The notes: generated by a model not told the origin, from the sequence alone. A DNA stretch of 64,000 nt from Candidatus Limnocylindrales bacterium (GCA_035571835.1 DATNBU010000024.1:101002-165001), one strand, 5' to 3'; shown: positions 1 to 10,500, counted from the first letter of the stretch. A program made the numbers and translations.

Positions 1-1292
1 ACGCCGACTGCATCGGCACGTGCTCCGGGCACGCGGGCTGCGAGTGCTTCTTCGGCGCTCCGTTCCCGCTCAACTCGGCCGGCACGGCGGTGTGCGTCGT
101 CAACCGCTTCGCCAATGACATCAGCGGTACGGCCAACGTCGACCTCGGCTCGGGCGACATCACGGCCAATCTGCGCACGCGCATCTATCTCGGCATCACG
201 CAGGCCAAGCCGTGTCCGGTCTGCGGCGGCAAGTGCAGCCAGAGCCCGACCAAGGTGTGCGCGAACAACACGGACTGCGTGACGCCGTCGCCAGGCGGTA
301 CGTGCGGCTCCTACGACCCCGTCGCGGGCGACGGCCTCCGGGGCGGTACGTGCAGCGGCGGCATCAACGGCGGGCTGTCGTGCGATGCGACCGCGACCAA
401 CGCGACGTTCCCGGCAAGGACCAGTGGCGGCGTGGCGCAGCTTCCCGGCGGAGGCTCCTACAGCCTCGACTGCATGCCGAGCGATGGAGCCAACGTCTCG
501 GGAACGGGCCTCGTCATCGACCTCGAGCAGACGACGGGCACGTCGACCTTGCCGTCGACTCTGGACTGCGACGCTGCTGGCCCCGGGACTGATCTGTGCC
601 CGTGCATGCAGTGCTCCAAGGACAAGACCAGGGGCTGCTCAACGGACGCCCAGTGCACCACGCAGGGCCGCTTCTGTTCGAACTACAACGATCCGGTCAC
701 GTTCAACTGCACGACGAACAGCGACTGCACGCTCGTCAATACGGGAACCTGCACGCTGCTGAGCGGGACGAAGTGCTCGAATGCGGCCACCCGAAGCTGC
801 TCGACCAACGCCGACTGCGGCATGCAGCCGGGCGGGACATGCACGCTCTCGACGTGCTCGTCGCCGGGCCTCGGAGACATCCCGCAGCCGAACAAGTGCA
901 CGAGCGGCCTGTGCGAGGACATCGGTGACGGCTTCAACGGCCGATGCACCGTCGGTCCGGACCAGGGCTACTGCGACGGCCTGCTGCGCATCGACGGCAC
1001 GGGCATGAACGCATGCGCTTCGAACTTCGATTGCACGAACGGGGATCACTGCACGCTGTCGCAGCGCAGGCTGTGCTTCCTCGATCCGATCGTCGCGGTT
1101 GGCGATCCTGATCCGAGCTTCCCGATTGCGGGCTCGACCTTCTGTGTACCGCCGACCGAGTACCCGGCGATCAATACGGTGGCCGGACTGCCGGGACCGG
1201 GCCGCGTGATCAGCCAGGGCGGCGCGAAAACGTTCTGCCACAACAACCACGGCGTCCAGTACACGCCGGGCGGCTCGCCGCCCTGTCCATAA
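1..1292 (+). CDS. Secreted Cys-rich protein, C-terminal part (5' end outside window)
   Basis: The open frame runs from the window edge to TAA at 1290-1292, so this is the last ~430 residues of a larger protein. It aligns residue for residue with the C-terminal ends of the proteins at 1568 and 7584: same FFGAPFPLNSAGTAVC segment, same PCPVCGGKCS, same QPNKCTSGLCED and same PAINTVAGLPGPGRVISQG ending. It is full of short C-x(3-5)-[ST]N-x-DC mini-motifs with evenly spaced Cys, as expected for a disulfide-rich exported protein. No catalytic motif was recognised. Function is unknown; a surface or extracellular structural role is inferred from the paralogues' signal peptides. The frame is certain, the function is not. 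Confidence 0.85.
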   Translation, partial: ADCIGTCSGHAGCECFFGAPFPLNSAGTAVCVVNRFANDISGTANVDLGSGDITANLRTRIYLGITQAKPCPVCGGKCSQSPTKVCANNTDCVTPSPGGTCGSYDPVAGDGLRGGTCSGGINGGLSCDATATNATFPARTSGGVAQLPGGGSYSLDCMPSDGANVSGTGLVIDLEQTTGTSTLPSTLDCDAAGPGTDLCPCMQCSKDKTRGCSTDAQCTTQGRFCSNYNDPVTFNCTTNSDCTLVNTGTCTLLSGTKCSNAATRSCSTNADCGMQPGGTCTLSTCSSPGLGDIPQPNKCTSGLCEDIGDGFNGRCTVGPDQGYCDGLLRIDGTGMNACASNFDCTNGDHCTLSQRRLCFLDPIVAVGDPDPSFPIAGSTFCVPPTEYPAINTVAGLPGPGRVISQGGAKTFCHNNHGVQYTPGGSPPCP

Positions 1293-1318
1293 AGACCTCG
1301 GTCATCGGCCGAACGTCG

Positions 1319-1360
1319 CGACGCCCCGCTGTGACTCGTCACAGCGGGGCGTCGTCATTT
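1319..1360 (+). terminator. Hairpin terminator after Cys-rich gene 1
   Basis: A perfect 16-bp stem (1319-1334 with 1339-1354; core ACGCCCCGCTGTGA) has a CTCG tetraloop and is followed by TCATTT. The same core recurs after the paralogue ending at 11918, so hairpin and gene end appear to have been copied together. Confidence 0.8.
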
Positions 1361-1567
1361 GGAGCTCTGAACGAGGGTTACCACCAGATAAGGCCACGAC
1401 GGGCCTTCGTCGCACTGCGTCGAGACCTCGCGACGCCCGCAACGCCGAGTAATCTCTTGCTTACGCACCCTTTCGTTGGTTAGGAGTATGTTACGCGGCC
1501 GGCTTCCGGGGACGATACTGCGACCGCTGCCCGCCATTGTTTTCCAGAACCAGGGAGGAGTCTTTTC

Positions 1568-4294
1568 ATGTCCTACATGACACGTTTTTTTGTCGCCGCG
1601 TCGCTGACGCTGGGGCTCGCCGCCGCGGGTCTTCCGTCGCCGGCCTCGGCCGCCTTCACCGATGCCCAGCTCGGGTGCCGCAAAGAGATCGGGAAGTCCG
1701 GCACCAAGTACGTAAAGACGGCGATCAAATCGATGACCAAGTGCCACAAGTCGCAGGACAAGGACGGCGGCGCGGTCAACTGCAACAACATCGCGGCGAC
1801 CGATCCGGACAACAAGGTCCCCGCCGCCGCCGACAAGATCGAAGCGAAGGTCGTCGACAAGTGCACCGGCATCAATCCCACCGACGTGCTCTATGACGGC
1901 TGCCCGATCCCGTGCCACGGCGCGGTACCGACGGTCACGACTTTCGCGAACGTCGTCGACTGCATCGTGTGCCTGTCCAACAGCGACACGCAGAGCTACA
2001 GTGACGAGGCCAACGGCAGCCCGACGGTACCGCTGACCAACGAGGCCGATCTCGACTGCCATTCGTCGATCGTCAAGAACAGCAGCAAGCTCTACAACTC
2101 GGCCGTCAAGAACGCCACGAAATGCCAGGCGAGCTACGACGAGCTCAACGATATCTCGACGTGCACGGGCAGCGGGTTCGCGGCGCTGACCAGCGACGCG
2201 TACGACAAGTGCCACGAAGCGGTCCAGGGCGACTGCTCTGCGGCGACGCTGCCTGGCACGACTCTCGATGCGTGCGGCGGCTCGGCGACCGCGTCGGCGC
2301 TGGCGACGTGTGTCTGCACGGCGGCGCTGAACGATGCGCAGACCAACGCGCAGCAGATCGTCGACCTGTCGGGACCGGTCGCCACAACGACGACGACGAC
2401 GACCACCACCACCTCGACGACGCTGATTGTCGGCGATGTCCAGTGTCCGGACCTCGGCGAGCTGACCCTGTACTCGCGCGACAGCCTGGATTCGTGCACG
2501 AGCAACAGCGACTGTACCGCTCCGCGCACGTGCAACACCGCGATCGGATACTGCACGACCGTGGCGGATCTCGACAGCGGCTGGACCGGCAACGCGCACA
2601 ACTCCGACATCAACGATGGCGTAGTGACGCGCGCTTATCTGTACTGTCCGGGTCCCGCGCCGGCTTGCGGCGAATGCGATGTGCTCGGGATCGACCCGTC
2701 GCCGGGCAACTGCCGCTGTGAAAACAACTCGCGGACGGTCTGCGACAACCCGTTCGCATCGTCGGCCAGCGAATGCCCCGCGTGTGTCGGCGGCTCGGGC
2801 GTCGCCGGTAACACGTGCACGAGCAACACCGACTGCAATTTCCCGACGTGCAGCGGTCGCTGTTCGGGCAACGTCGCAGCTACTTGTGCGACGAACGCGG
2901 ACTGCCATATTCCGGTCACGCCGGCGAACTACGGCAATTGCTCGACGTCGACGCCGCCGAACTTCAAGAAGAAGTGCGGAAACGGAACGTTCTGCGACAG
3001 CAATGCCGACTGCGTCGGCACCTGTACCGGCCAGGCGGGTTGCGAGTGCTTCTTCGGCGCTCCGTTCCCGCTCAATTCGGCTGGCACCGCGGTGTGCGTC
3101 GTCAACCGCTTCGCCAATAACATCAGCGGTACCGCCAACATCGATCTCGGCGCGGGCGACATCACGGCCAACCTGCGCACGCGCATCTACCTCGGCATCA
3201 CGCAGGCCAAGCCGTGTCCGGTCTGCGGCGGCAAGTGCAGCCAGAGCCCGACCAAAGCGTGCGCGAACAACGCGGATTGCGCGACGCCTTCACCGGGCGG
3301 CACGTGTGGCTCGTACGACCCCGTCGCGGGCGACGGCCTCCGCGGCGGTACGTGCAGCGGCGGTATCAACGGCGGGCTGTCGTGCGATGCGACAGCGACC
3401 AACGCAACATTCCCGGCACGAAGCAGCGGCGGCGTGGCGCAGCTTCCAGGTGGAGGCTCCTACAGCCTTGACTGCCAGCCGAGTGACGGGGCGAACGTCT
3501 CGGGAACGGGCCTCGTCATCGATCTCGAGCAGACGACCGGAATGACGAGCTTGCCGGCAACCCTCGACTGCGATGGTGCCGGTGCCGGGACCGATCTGTG
3601 CCCGTGCATGCAGTGCTCGAAGGACAAGACGAGGGGGTGCTCGTCCGATTCGCAGTGCGCCGCGCAGGGCCTGTTCTGTTCAGCGTTCAACGATCCGGTC
3701 ACGTACAACTGCGCGAGCAACGACGACTGTACGCTCGTCGATACGGGGACCTGCACGCTGCTGAGCGGGACGAAGTGCTCGAACGCGGCCACCCGAAGCT
3801 GCTCGACCAACGCCGACTGCGGCATGCAATTCGGTGGGGAGTGCACGGTTTCAACGTGCTCGTCGCCGGGCATCGGAGACATCCCGCAGCCGAACAAGTG
3901 CACCGGCGGCCTCTGCGAGGACAGCGGCGACGGCTTCAACGGAAGATGCACGGTCGGACCGGACCAGGGTTACTGCGACGGCCTGCTGCGCATCGACGGA
4001 ACGGGCATGAACGCGTGCGCTTCGAACTTCGATTGCACGAACGGAGACAAGTGCACGCTGTCGCAGCGCAGGCTGTGCTTCCTCGACCCGATCGTCGCGG
4101 TCGGCGATCCTGATCCGAATTTCCCGATCGCGGGCTCGACCTTCTGCGTACCGCCGGTGGAGTACCCGGCGATCAATACGGTGGCCGGCTTGCCGGGGCC
4201 GGGCCGCGTGATCAGCCAGGGCAGCGCGAGAACGTTCTGCCACAACGACCACAACGTGGAGTACACGCCGGGCGGTTCGCCGGCCTGTCCGTAG
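1568..4294 (+). CDS. Secreted Cys-rich protein with poly-Thr linker, 908 aa
   Basis: ATG at 1568 follows GGGAGGAG (1553-1560). Residues 1-29 are a signal peptide ending in PASAA. Residues ~33-270 hold two diverged copies of a helical Cys domain (starting QLGCRKEIGK and DLDCHSSIVK) with paired Cys about 25-35 residues apart. A run of ten Thr at ~272-283 forms a linker. Residues ~292-908 are the Cys-rich module shared with the genes at 1 and 7584. The pattern of N-terminal Cys-helical pair, Thr linker and Cys-rich module suggests a cell-surface or secreted structural protein stabilised by many disulfides. No enzyme motif is seen. It ends 114 bp from the convergent beta-helix gene, with two hairpins between them. 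Confidence 0.88.
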   Translation: MSYMTRFFVAASLTLGLAAAGLPSPASAAFTDAQLGCRKEIGKSGTKYVKTAIKSMTKCHKSQDKDGGAVNCNNIAATDPDNKVPAAADKIEAKVVDKCTGINPTDVLYDGCPIPCHGAVPTVTTFANVVDCIVCLSNSDTQSYSDEANGSPTVPLTNEADLDCHSSIVKNSSKLYNSAVKNATKCQASYDELNDISTCTGSGFAALTSDAYDKCHEAVQGDCSAATLPGTTLDACGGSATASALATCVCTAALNDAQTNAQQIVDLSGPVATTTTTTTTTTSTTLIVGDVQCPDLGELTLYSRDSLDSCTSNSDCTAPRTCNTAIGYCTTVADLDSGWTGNAHNSDINDGVVTRAYLYCPGPAPACGECDVLGIDPSPGNCRCENNSRTVCDNPFASSASECPACVGGSGVAGNTCTSNTDCNFPTCSGRCSGNVAATCATNADCHIPVTPANYGNCSTSTPPNFKKKCGNGTFCDSNADCVGTCTGQAGCECFFGAPFPLNSAGTAVCVVNRFANNISGTANIDLGAGDITANLRTRIYLGITQAKPCPVCGGKCSQSPTKACANNADCATPSPGGTCGSYDPVAGDGLRGGTCSGGINGGLSCDATATNATFPARSSGGVAQLPGGGSYSLDCQPSDGANVSGTGLVIDLEQTTGMTSLPATLDCDGAGAGTDLCPCMQCSKDKTRGCSSDSQCAAQGLFCSAFNDPVTYNCASNDDCTLVDTGTCTLLSGTKCSNAATRSCSTNADCGMQFGGECTVSTCSSPGIGDIPQPNKCTGGLCEDSGDGFNGRCTVGPDQGYCDGLLRIDGTGMNACASNFDCTNGDKCTLSQRRLCFLDPIVAVGDPDPNFPIAGSTFCVPPVEYPAINTVAGLPGPGRVISQGSARTFCHNDHNVEYTPGGSPACP

Positions 4295-4316
4295 ACGATC
4301 GGCTCGCAACGGCGAG

Positions 4317-4339
4317 TCGGGCGCCGGTTCGGCGCCCGA
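4317..4339 (+). terminator. Hairpin downstream of Cys-rich gene 2
   Basis: A 9-bp perfect stem TCGGGCGCC/GGCGCCCGA with a 5-nt loop lies 23 bp after the stop. It is followed by TGCAAAAAA rather than a T-run, so alone it is a weak terminator for the + strand. Confidence 0.45.
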
Positions 4340-4344
4340 TGCAA

Positions 4345-4379
4345 AAAAGGGGATCGGTGCAATGCACCGATCCCCTTTT
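4345..4379. terminator. Bidirectional terminator between convergent genes
   Basis: A perfect 17-bp stem (4345-4361 with 4363-4379) starts AAAAGGGG and ends CCCCTTTT, so each strand gives a GC stem followed by a T-run. It lies between the convergent genes ending at 4294 (+) and 4409 (-). Confidence 0.85.
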
Positions 4380-4408
4380 GTCAGGCGCCGCCGGAGGCTC
4401 TCGTTCCC

Positions 4409-5263
4409 TCAGAGGCAACTCAACGTCGATCCGGCAGCGGGCGGTATCATGCGATCGAGCTGGCAACTGCAAGGTGCGGTGCCGCCAATGTCTCCGTCAT
4501 CCTCGCACAGGTTGTGCGTGAAGGTCGCGTTCGCATAGACGGCATTGATCGGTATCGAGTCTTCGCCTCCCTCGATCACTACGTTATCCGTCAGCCGGAA
4601 ATACGTGGTATCGGTGTTGTTGATACCTGCGTACGTGTAACCCCTTATCATGTTCTTCTGAATCAACGGTCCGGTCGCCGAACTCCTTCCGACGATGTGG
4701 ATGCCGATGCTGCCGCCATCAATCCGGTTGTTTTCGATGACGTCGCTCGAATCGAGCAAGACCATATCGATCCCCGTCCCACCGGCAGGCGACTGGATGA
4801 CATTGCGCTGGTAGGCCTTGCCGTTGTTGCCGCCGTTGGCCCAGAGAATGCCGGTTGTGGCGTTGACAATTTTCATTTCCCTTACGGTGCCGCAATTCTT
4901 GACACCCGCGGAAAAAGTTCCAGTTCCATTGACGATATCGTTCACGGTGTCATTGACCGTACCTTGTACGATGCTGGTGACCCCCGAACCATCTTCACAC
5001 TGCACAGCGGGTCCGCATCCGGCCGATCGAATGCACGTAATCGTATAGCCGTTGGTATCGAGATTTTTCCCATTGGTCATCGTGATGCAGGCATCGGCGT
5101 TGGTCGAGGAGATCGCCCCGTTCAATTTCCAGTCGCCTGATCCACCGTAAGATCCGCAGCTGGTGATGAGGCCGACGGCCATCGCGGACGATGCGGAACC
5201 GCCGATCAGGCCGACCATCGCAAAAAAAGCGGCGAGCATCATGCTGGAGCGTTCATTCTTCAT
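4409..5263 (-). CDS. Secreted right-handed beta-helix protein, 284 aa
   Basis: The frame is open up to 5350, but ATG at 5263 is preceded by GGGAGGAGGAT at ideal spacing and opens a signal peptide (MKNERSSMM... ending SSAMAVG), so that start is preferred. The rest is short beta-strand repeats of the parallel beta-helix type (GTGIDMVLLDSSDVIENNRI, GSIGIHIVGRSS, YAGINNTDTTYFRLTDN), with a Cys-rich C-terminus (LCEDDGD...PCSCQLD). Beta-helix (PbH1) folds bind or cleave polysaccharide or act as adhesins; no catalytic residues can be assigned. It follows the homologous gene at 5347-6900 after 83 bp, probably in one operon. GC is lower than in the flanking Cys-rich genes. Confidence 0.8.
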   Translation of the reverse strand: MKNERSSMMLAAFFAMVGLIGGSASSAMAVGLITSCGSYGGSGDWKLNGAISSTNADACITMTNGKNLDTNGYTITCIRSAGCGPAVQCEDGSGVTSIVQGTVNDTVNDIVNGTGTFSAGVKNCGTVREMKIVNATTGILWANGGNNGKAYQRNVIQSPAGGTGIDMVLLDSSDVIENNRIDGGSIGIHIVGRSSATGPLIQKNMIRGYTYAGINNTDTTYFRLTDNVVIEGGEDSIPINAVYANATFTHNLCEDDGDIGGTAPCSCQLDRMIPPAAGSTLSCL

Positions 5264-5346
5264 TGAGAAAATCCTCCTCCCGGGTTTGGTTCTGGAATTT
5301 GCCGGAATCTTGTCTTTCACAGGTGCGTACATGGCGTGCTCCTTCC

Positions 5347-6900
5347 TCACAGCAGTGGGTAGAGGATGGGCGGATCATCCGTTTCGCACTGATCGGCGCA
5401 TGCGCACATCAGGTGGCTGTAGGCTGCCAAGTCGAGCGAATGGCATCCCGTAGCGGTCGGTGTTGCGTCGCGATACAGAAGGTTGTTCTTGAACTCGGCG
5501 TACGCCGAGGTGGTGTGGTCCGTGGTGTGCAGTGGGTTCGTGCTCGACTCGCGCACGACGTTGTTCGTCAATTGCGATTTGCCGAGTCCGCTGTTCACCA
5601 CGCCTCCGATGACCAGCCCTTGAGTTCCACCGCGTAGATAGTTGTTGGTGACCGTGGATGAGTTGCGGTTCGCCATCCATACGTCGGCCGCCGTAGTGAC
5701 GGCGGTGATGACACTGTTCTTCAGTGCGGCGAGGGGATATCCATTCGAATTGCTCACTCCAACATCCGGTCCATCCATTCGAACCGCGTCGATCGTTGCG
5801 CAGTTGATGATCCCATTGGCGAACGCACCGCGAATGCCGCCTTTGTTTACGCCGGACGAGCTGTCTTTGATCGTGACCCCGCTGACATTGGCACATGTGA
5901 TCGCAGTGCCGCCGCTCAACGAATTCATGATCGTGTGTCCGTTGAGGTCGATCGTTACGCCCGCAGCGGCTATGTTGAGGCAAGTTCCGGATGTGGCTGC
6001 GAGGTCATAGTTGGCGGATAACGTCGTATTGGTGGTGATGTTCGACGGACATGCCGTCGTCGATGCGTATTCGGGGAACTCGTAAGCGATGTCGGTCGTC
6101 GTATCGCAGATGGAGCTGCCGTAGACACAATCGTCATCGTCACAATAGGTGTGACCATCTCCGCTCGGGCTACCCGCAACATCGATGCAATACGCCGGAT
6201 CCGGGGCCGCGTCGCCAGGATTCTGTTCGCGGAGATAGTTGCTCCGAAAATCAACTAGGTCCGTATCGCTGTGGATCTGGTAGTATTTCCCGTCATTGAT
6301 CACATTTCGTTCGATCCGGGCTGACCGAAGATCGCTCGTATCAGCCATTCCGGTGATGTAAATGCCGCCATTGGTCGCGCGAATATTATTAAATGAGATG
6401 GCCGATGAGCCTTTTGCGAGATCGCCGTAAAACCCGAACGTATCGGCATTGATGTATGTGTTGGTGAGAGACTGAAGCGGATTACCGGTGTTATACACGC
6501 CGTATCCGGCCCGCCCGTCGATAACCACGCCCTCGATGGTCGAGCAGTTTGCAATTCCGTAGACGCTCGTCCCCGAGATCGTCCCTTTCGTCGTCCCGGT
6601 GTCTTGAATCGTTATGCCCGTGTTAGCACAGTAGATTGCGGCAGTGCCGGCGCCGGTACCGGTTCGGCTGATATTGTGGCCTTTGAGATCGATGACGCCG
6701 GTCCCCGACACGTTAAAGCAAATTCCGCCCGATCCGAGATCATAGTCGGTCGTCAGCTCGAACAGTCCGAAATAAGGCGAGGCCGACAGGTCGATGCTCG
6801 ACCCAGGACACGACGTTGCGTGTGCGTTGAATGAAGAGAAGAAAATTACAGCTGCGACTTCGATGACGATCCATCGCGGCAGCCATTTCTGGTTTTGCAT
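5347..6900 (-). CDS. Secreted right-handed beta-helix protein, 517 aa
   Basis: ATG at 6900 is preceded by AGGAGGGG and starts a clear signal peptide (WIVIEVAAVIFFSSFNAHA). The frame extends upstream to 7065 without Met-like or ribosome-site support. Two similar halves each begin with a CPGS/CPSN Cys, then 'VIDLKGHNI' or 'TIDLNGHTI', 'AIYCANTGITIQDT' or 'AITCANVSGVTIKDSSSG', and 'GIANCSTIEGVVIDG' or 'GIINCATIDAVRMDG'. This is an internal duplication of a beta-helix repeat block, with Cys pairs probably clamping the coils. It is homologous to the smaller gene downstream. No active site was identified; an exported adhesin- or polysaccharide-related role is only inference. Base composition is more AT-rich than in the neighbours. 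Confidence 0.8.
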   Translation of the reverse strand: MQNQKWLPRWIVIEVAAVIFFSSFNAHATSCPGSSIDLSASPYFGLFELTTDYDLGSGGICFNVSGTGVIDLKGHNISRTGTGAGTAAIYCANTGITIQDTGTTKGTISGTSVYGIANCSTIEGVVIDGRAGYGVYNTGNPLQSLTNTYINADTFGFYGDLAKGSSAISFNNIRATNGGIYITGMADTSDLRSARIERNVINDGKYYQIHSDTDLVDFRSNYLREQNPGDAAPDPAYCIDVAGSPSGDGHTYCDDDDCVYGSSICDTTTDIAYEFPEYASTTACPSNITTNTTLSANYDLAATSGTCLNIAAAGVTIDLNGHTIMNSLSGGTAITCANVSGVTIKDSSSGVNKGGIRGAFANGIINCATIDAVRMDGPDVGVSNSNGYPLAALKNSVITAVTTAADVWMANRNSSTVTNNYLRGGTQGLVIGGVVNSGLGKSQLTNNVVRESSTNPLHTTDHTTSAYAEFKNNLLYRDATPTATGCHSLDLAAYSHLMCACADQCETDDPPILYPLL

Positions 6901-7583
6901 GCGTACCCCTCCTGATTGACGTTGTTCATCGCCGAATTGCGAGTGCTCCGTGTATGCGGGGCCGGTTGGCACGAGGTCAATGCAAAGCGACGTGGGAATT
7001 ATGTTGGCGTATCTAAAGAGCGTGATCGGAAATTCATTCACGCAAGCGCGCGTGTAGCTACGCACGTATTACGGATGTCATGTAGAGGCTGCGTGCGCGT
7101 CGTAGCTACGCGCGAGTTGAGAACGAGACGCAGCATCGCGCACTTGCGTGCAGCACCGTTGGCGTATCGATGTTCGCCGGCGTGGCACTGCCAGACGCCG
7201 AACCGCACAACGCACCGACTGGTGAACGACGCAGGAGGCGTTGTGACGGGAGCCGGCATGCCCGACGAAAAAAACGAATCCGAGTCGTTTCGGAACTGAA
7301 AAGGCCTCAAGGCAGGCGGGGGCTTCTGTGCCGCAGCGTACTTTGCGACTTCGAGCCACGGCCCAAATTTCGTTCTCGTATCAATCAGTCCGCGTTTCTA
7401 TAGCGCTCTGGCAACAATGGTGTCAGTAGCAAGAAGGCGGGCGACGAGGAGCGTCACCCTCCGCACCTGCGCTTTTTTACCCTTGACCCAGCGTGGCTGG
7501 CCCTGTCTACAACGCAGCGGGCCACGACCACGCCCGCCGCCCTGTTCTCGGCCTGTAGTCTTACCAACCCGGAGGGGACCTGT
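6901..7583. other. Divergent intergenic region, no gene seen
   Basis: This 683-bp gap separates the beta-helix operon (-) from the 1444-aa Cys-rich gene (+) and must hold both promoters. No convincing coding frame was found. It contains the ribosome sites of both genes (AGGAGGGG just above 6900; GGAGGGG at 7571-7577) and the large imperfect inverted repeat at 7039-7150. Confidence 0.6.
7039..7150. repeat. Imperfect inverted repeat with two palindromic cores
   Basis: Outer arms CACGCAAG (7039-7046) and CTTGCGTG (7143-7150) are exact complements. Inside, CGCGCGTGTAGCTACG (from 7047) pairs with CGTAGCTACGCGCG (7101-7114) apart from two bases. Each core contains the palindrome TAGCTA. It could be a paired operator, a structured leader or a remnant mobile element; the sequence does not decide. 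Confidence 0.5.
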
Positions 7584-10500
7584 ATGAAGCCTCGCTCGAA
7601 CGTATCCGCATTCCTTCTCAGTACATTCGGCGTCTCCATCGCGATGGCGATGACCGCTTTTCCGGCCTTCGCGATCACCAACGACCAGCAGGGCTGTGTG
7701 AACGCGATCAACAAGGCCGGCGCCAAGGTCGCGGCCACGCAGGGCAAAGACAACGCCGCGTGCGTCAAGGCGGCGGGTTCCGGGAATCTGGAAATGCAGA
7801 CCACCGACCAGTGCGTGATGGCCGACAACAAGGGCAAGGTCGCGGGCGCAGAAACGAAGACGACCGACGCCGAGTCGTCGAAGTGCAGTCCGCCGCTGCC
7901 GGCGATCGCGTTCACCGGTGCCGCAACGGCAAACACGGCAGCGATCAGCGAAGAGGTTGCACTGCTGAGCGCGATCTACGGATCCACGGTCCACACCGCG
8001 ATGCTGACCGATCATGACGGCGCCGCGTGCCAGGCCGCCGTGACGAAGTCGTACGAGAAGCTCGGATCGACGCGGCTCAAGGCGTTCAACGGGTGCAAGA
8101 AGGACTTTCTCAAGTCGAACCCGGGGGCGACCGCGGTTCAGCTCCAGGTCTGTCTGACAACGCCGAGCTCTGCCGATCCGAAAGGCAAGGTCAGCGGCGC
8201 GACCACCAAGCTGTCGGATACCGTCACGGCGAAATGCGCCGGCGTCGCTCTGGCGACGGCATTTCCGGGCTGCTCTGCCCAGGCCGGCTCGGCCGCGACC
8301 CTGTCCGCATGCGTGGCGCGTAACGTCGAGTGCCGCATGTGCCTGATGACCAACGCCATGGACAACCTTTCGACTCCCTGCGACCAGTTCGACGACGGCG
8401 TCGTGAACCAGACGTGCCGCCAGTGCGGCAACGGCCTCGCCGAAGCGCCCGAGCCTTGCGACACGGCCGGCGACTCCGCATCCTGCGATTCCGACTGCAC
8501 GACCATTTCTTGCGGCGACGCGCATACCAACCTTGCAGCCGGCGAAGCGTGCGACGCCGGCACTGAAACCGCCGCCTGCGATGACGACTGCTCGCTGCCT
8601 TCGTGCGGCGACGGCAACCTGAACACTGCTGCCGGCGAAGTCTGCGACGACGGCAACGCCACCAACGGCGACGGCTGCGACAACAACTGCACCGTCTCGG
8701 CCTGCGGCAACGGGATTGCGGCCGGCAGCGAAGCCTGCGACGACGGCAATACCGTCAATACCGACGCGTGCCTCAATACCTGCGTGGTCGCGACCTGCGG
8801 CGACGGCGTCCGCTGCAACGGTGCCGGATGCGTCAGCGGCCCGTCCGGCGGGGCGGAATCCTGCGACGACGGCAACGGCCTGAACACCGACAACTGCCTC
8901 ACCAACTGCGCGGCAGCGACCTGCGGTGACGGCAACCTCTGCAGCTCGCCGGGCTGCACGACCGGTCCGACCGGCGGCCTCGAGCAGTGCGACAACGACG
9001 GTTCCAACAGCAACGTCACGCCCAATGCGTGCCGCACCAACTGCAAGCTCCCGACCTGCGGCGACGGCGTGACCGACGCGGGCGAAGGCTGCGACGACGC
9101 GAACGCGGTCAACACCGATCACTGTCTGAATACCTGCGTGGTTGCGACCTGCGGCGACGGCGTCCGGTGCAACGGCGCGGGTTGCGTGAGCGGCCCGTCC
9201 GGAGGCGCAGAGGCCTGTGACGATGCCAACGGTTCGAATACCGACAGCTGCCTGACCAACTGTGCCGCGGCGACCTGCGGCGACGGCAATCTCTGCAGCA
9301 CGCCGGGCTGCACGACCGGTCCGACCGGCGGCGTCGAGCAGTGCGACAACGACGGCTCCAACAGCAACGTCACGCCCAACGCGTGCCGCACCAACTGCAA
9401 GCTCGCGAGCTGCGGCGACGGAGTCACCGACGCCGGTGAAGGCTGCGACGACGGCAATGCTGTCAACACCGACCATTGTCTGAACAGCTGCGTGGTCGCC
9501 ACGTGCGGCGACGGCGTCAAGTGCAACGGCGCCGGCTGCGTCAGCGGCCCGAGCGGCGGCGCGGAGGCCTGCGACGACGGCAACGGCCTGAACACCGACA
9601 ACTGCCTTACGACCTGCGCATCGGCGGCCTGCGGCGACGGATTCCTGTGCAGTGCCCCTGGGTGCACGACCGGTCCGAGCGGCGGCGTCGAGCAGTGCGA
9701 CAACGACGGCTCCAACAGCAACGTCACGCCGAACGCCTGCCGCACCACGTGCCGCACTGCTTTCTGTGGCGACAACGTCACGGACGCCGGCGAGACCTGC
9801 GACAGCGGCGGCGTGAACACCGTGTCGTGCGACTCCAACTGCACGTCCGTCGCGTGCGGCGACGGCTTCATCAACTCCGCGGCAGGCGAAACCTGCGACG
9901 GCGGAGGCGAAACCCTGACGTGCGATGCCAACTGCACGGCCAGGGTCTGCGGCGACGGCACGATCAACACGACCGCCGGCGAAATCTGCGACGACGGCAA
10001 CACCGCCAGCGGCGACGGCTGCTCGTCGACGTGCCAGAGCGGTGCGGGTTCGGGCGAATCCGATCCTGGATGCCCCAATCTCGGCGAGCTGGTGCTGTAC
10101 TCGCACGACAGCCTCGACGCGTGCACGAGCAACGCGGACTGCACGGTCCCTCGCACGTGCAACACGTCGATCGGCTACTGCACGACGGTTGCCGACCTCG
10201 ACAGCGGCTGGACCGGCAACGCGCACAACTCCGACATCAACGATGGAGTCGCGACACGCGCGTACCTCGTTTGTGAAGGACCGCCGTCGCCCGGCTGCGG
10301 CCAATGCGAAGTGGCGGGAATCGATCCGTCGACGGACAACTGCCGCTGCTCGAACAATTCGCGAACGGTGTGTGACGAACCATTCGCGTCTGCGGTGAGC
10401 GAATGCCCGGCGTGCGTCGGCGGCTCGGGAGTCAACGGCAACACGTGCACGAGTAATACCGACTGCAATTTCCCGACATGCGCCGGCCGCTGCTCGGGTA

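Noticed and set aside
1355..2908. 517-codon minus-strand frame opposite the 908-aa gene
   Set aside because: Arginine-rich antisense shadow; the real gene has a signal peptide and ribosome site.
8418..10040. Regularly spaced repeats considered as a CRISPR array
   Set aside because: Spacing and sequence are coding (disulfide repeats in frame); no constant direct repeat with unique spacers, and no cas genes.
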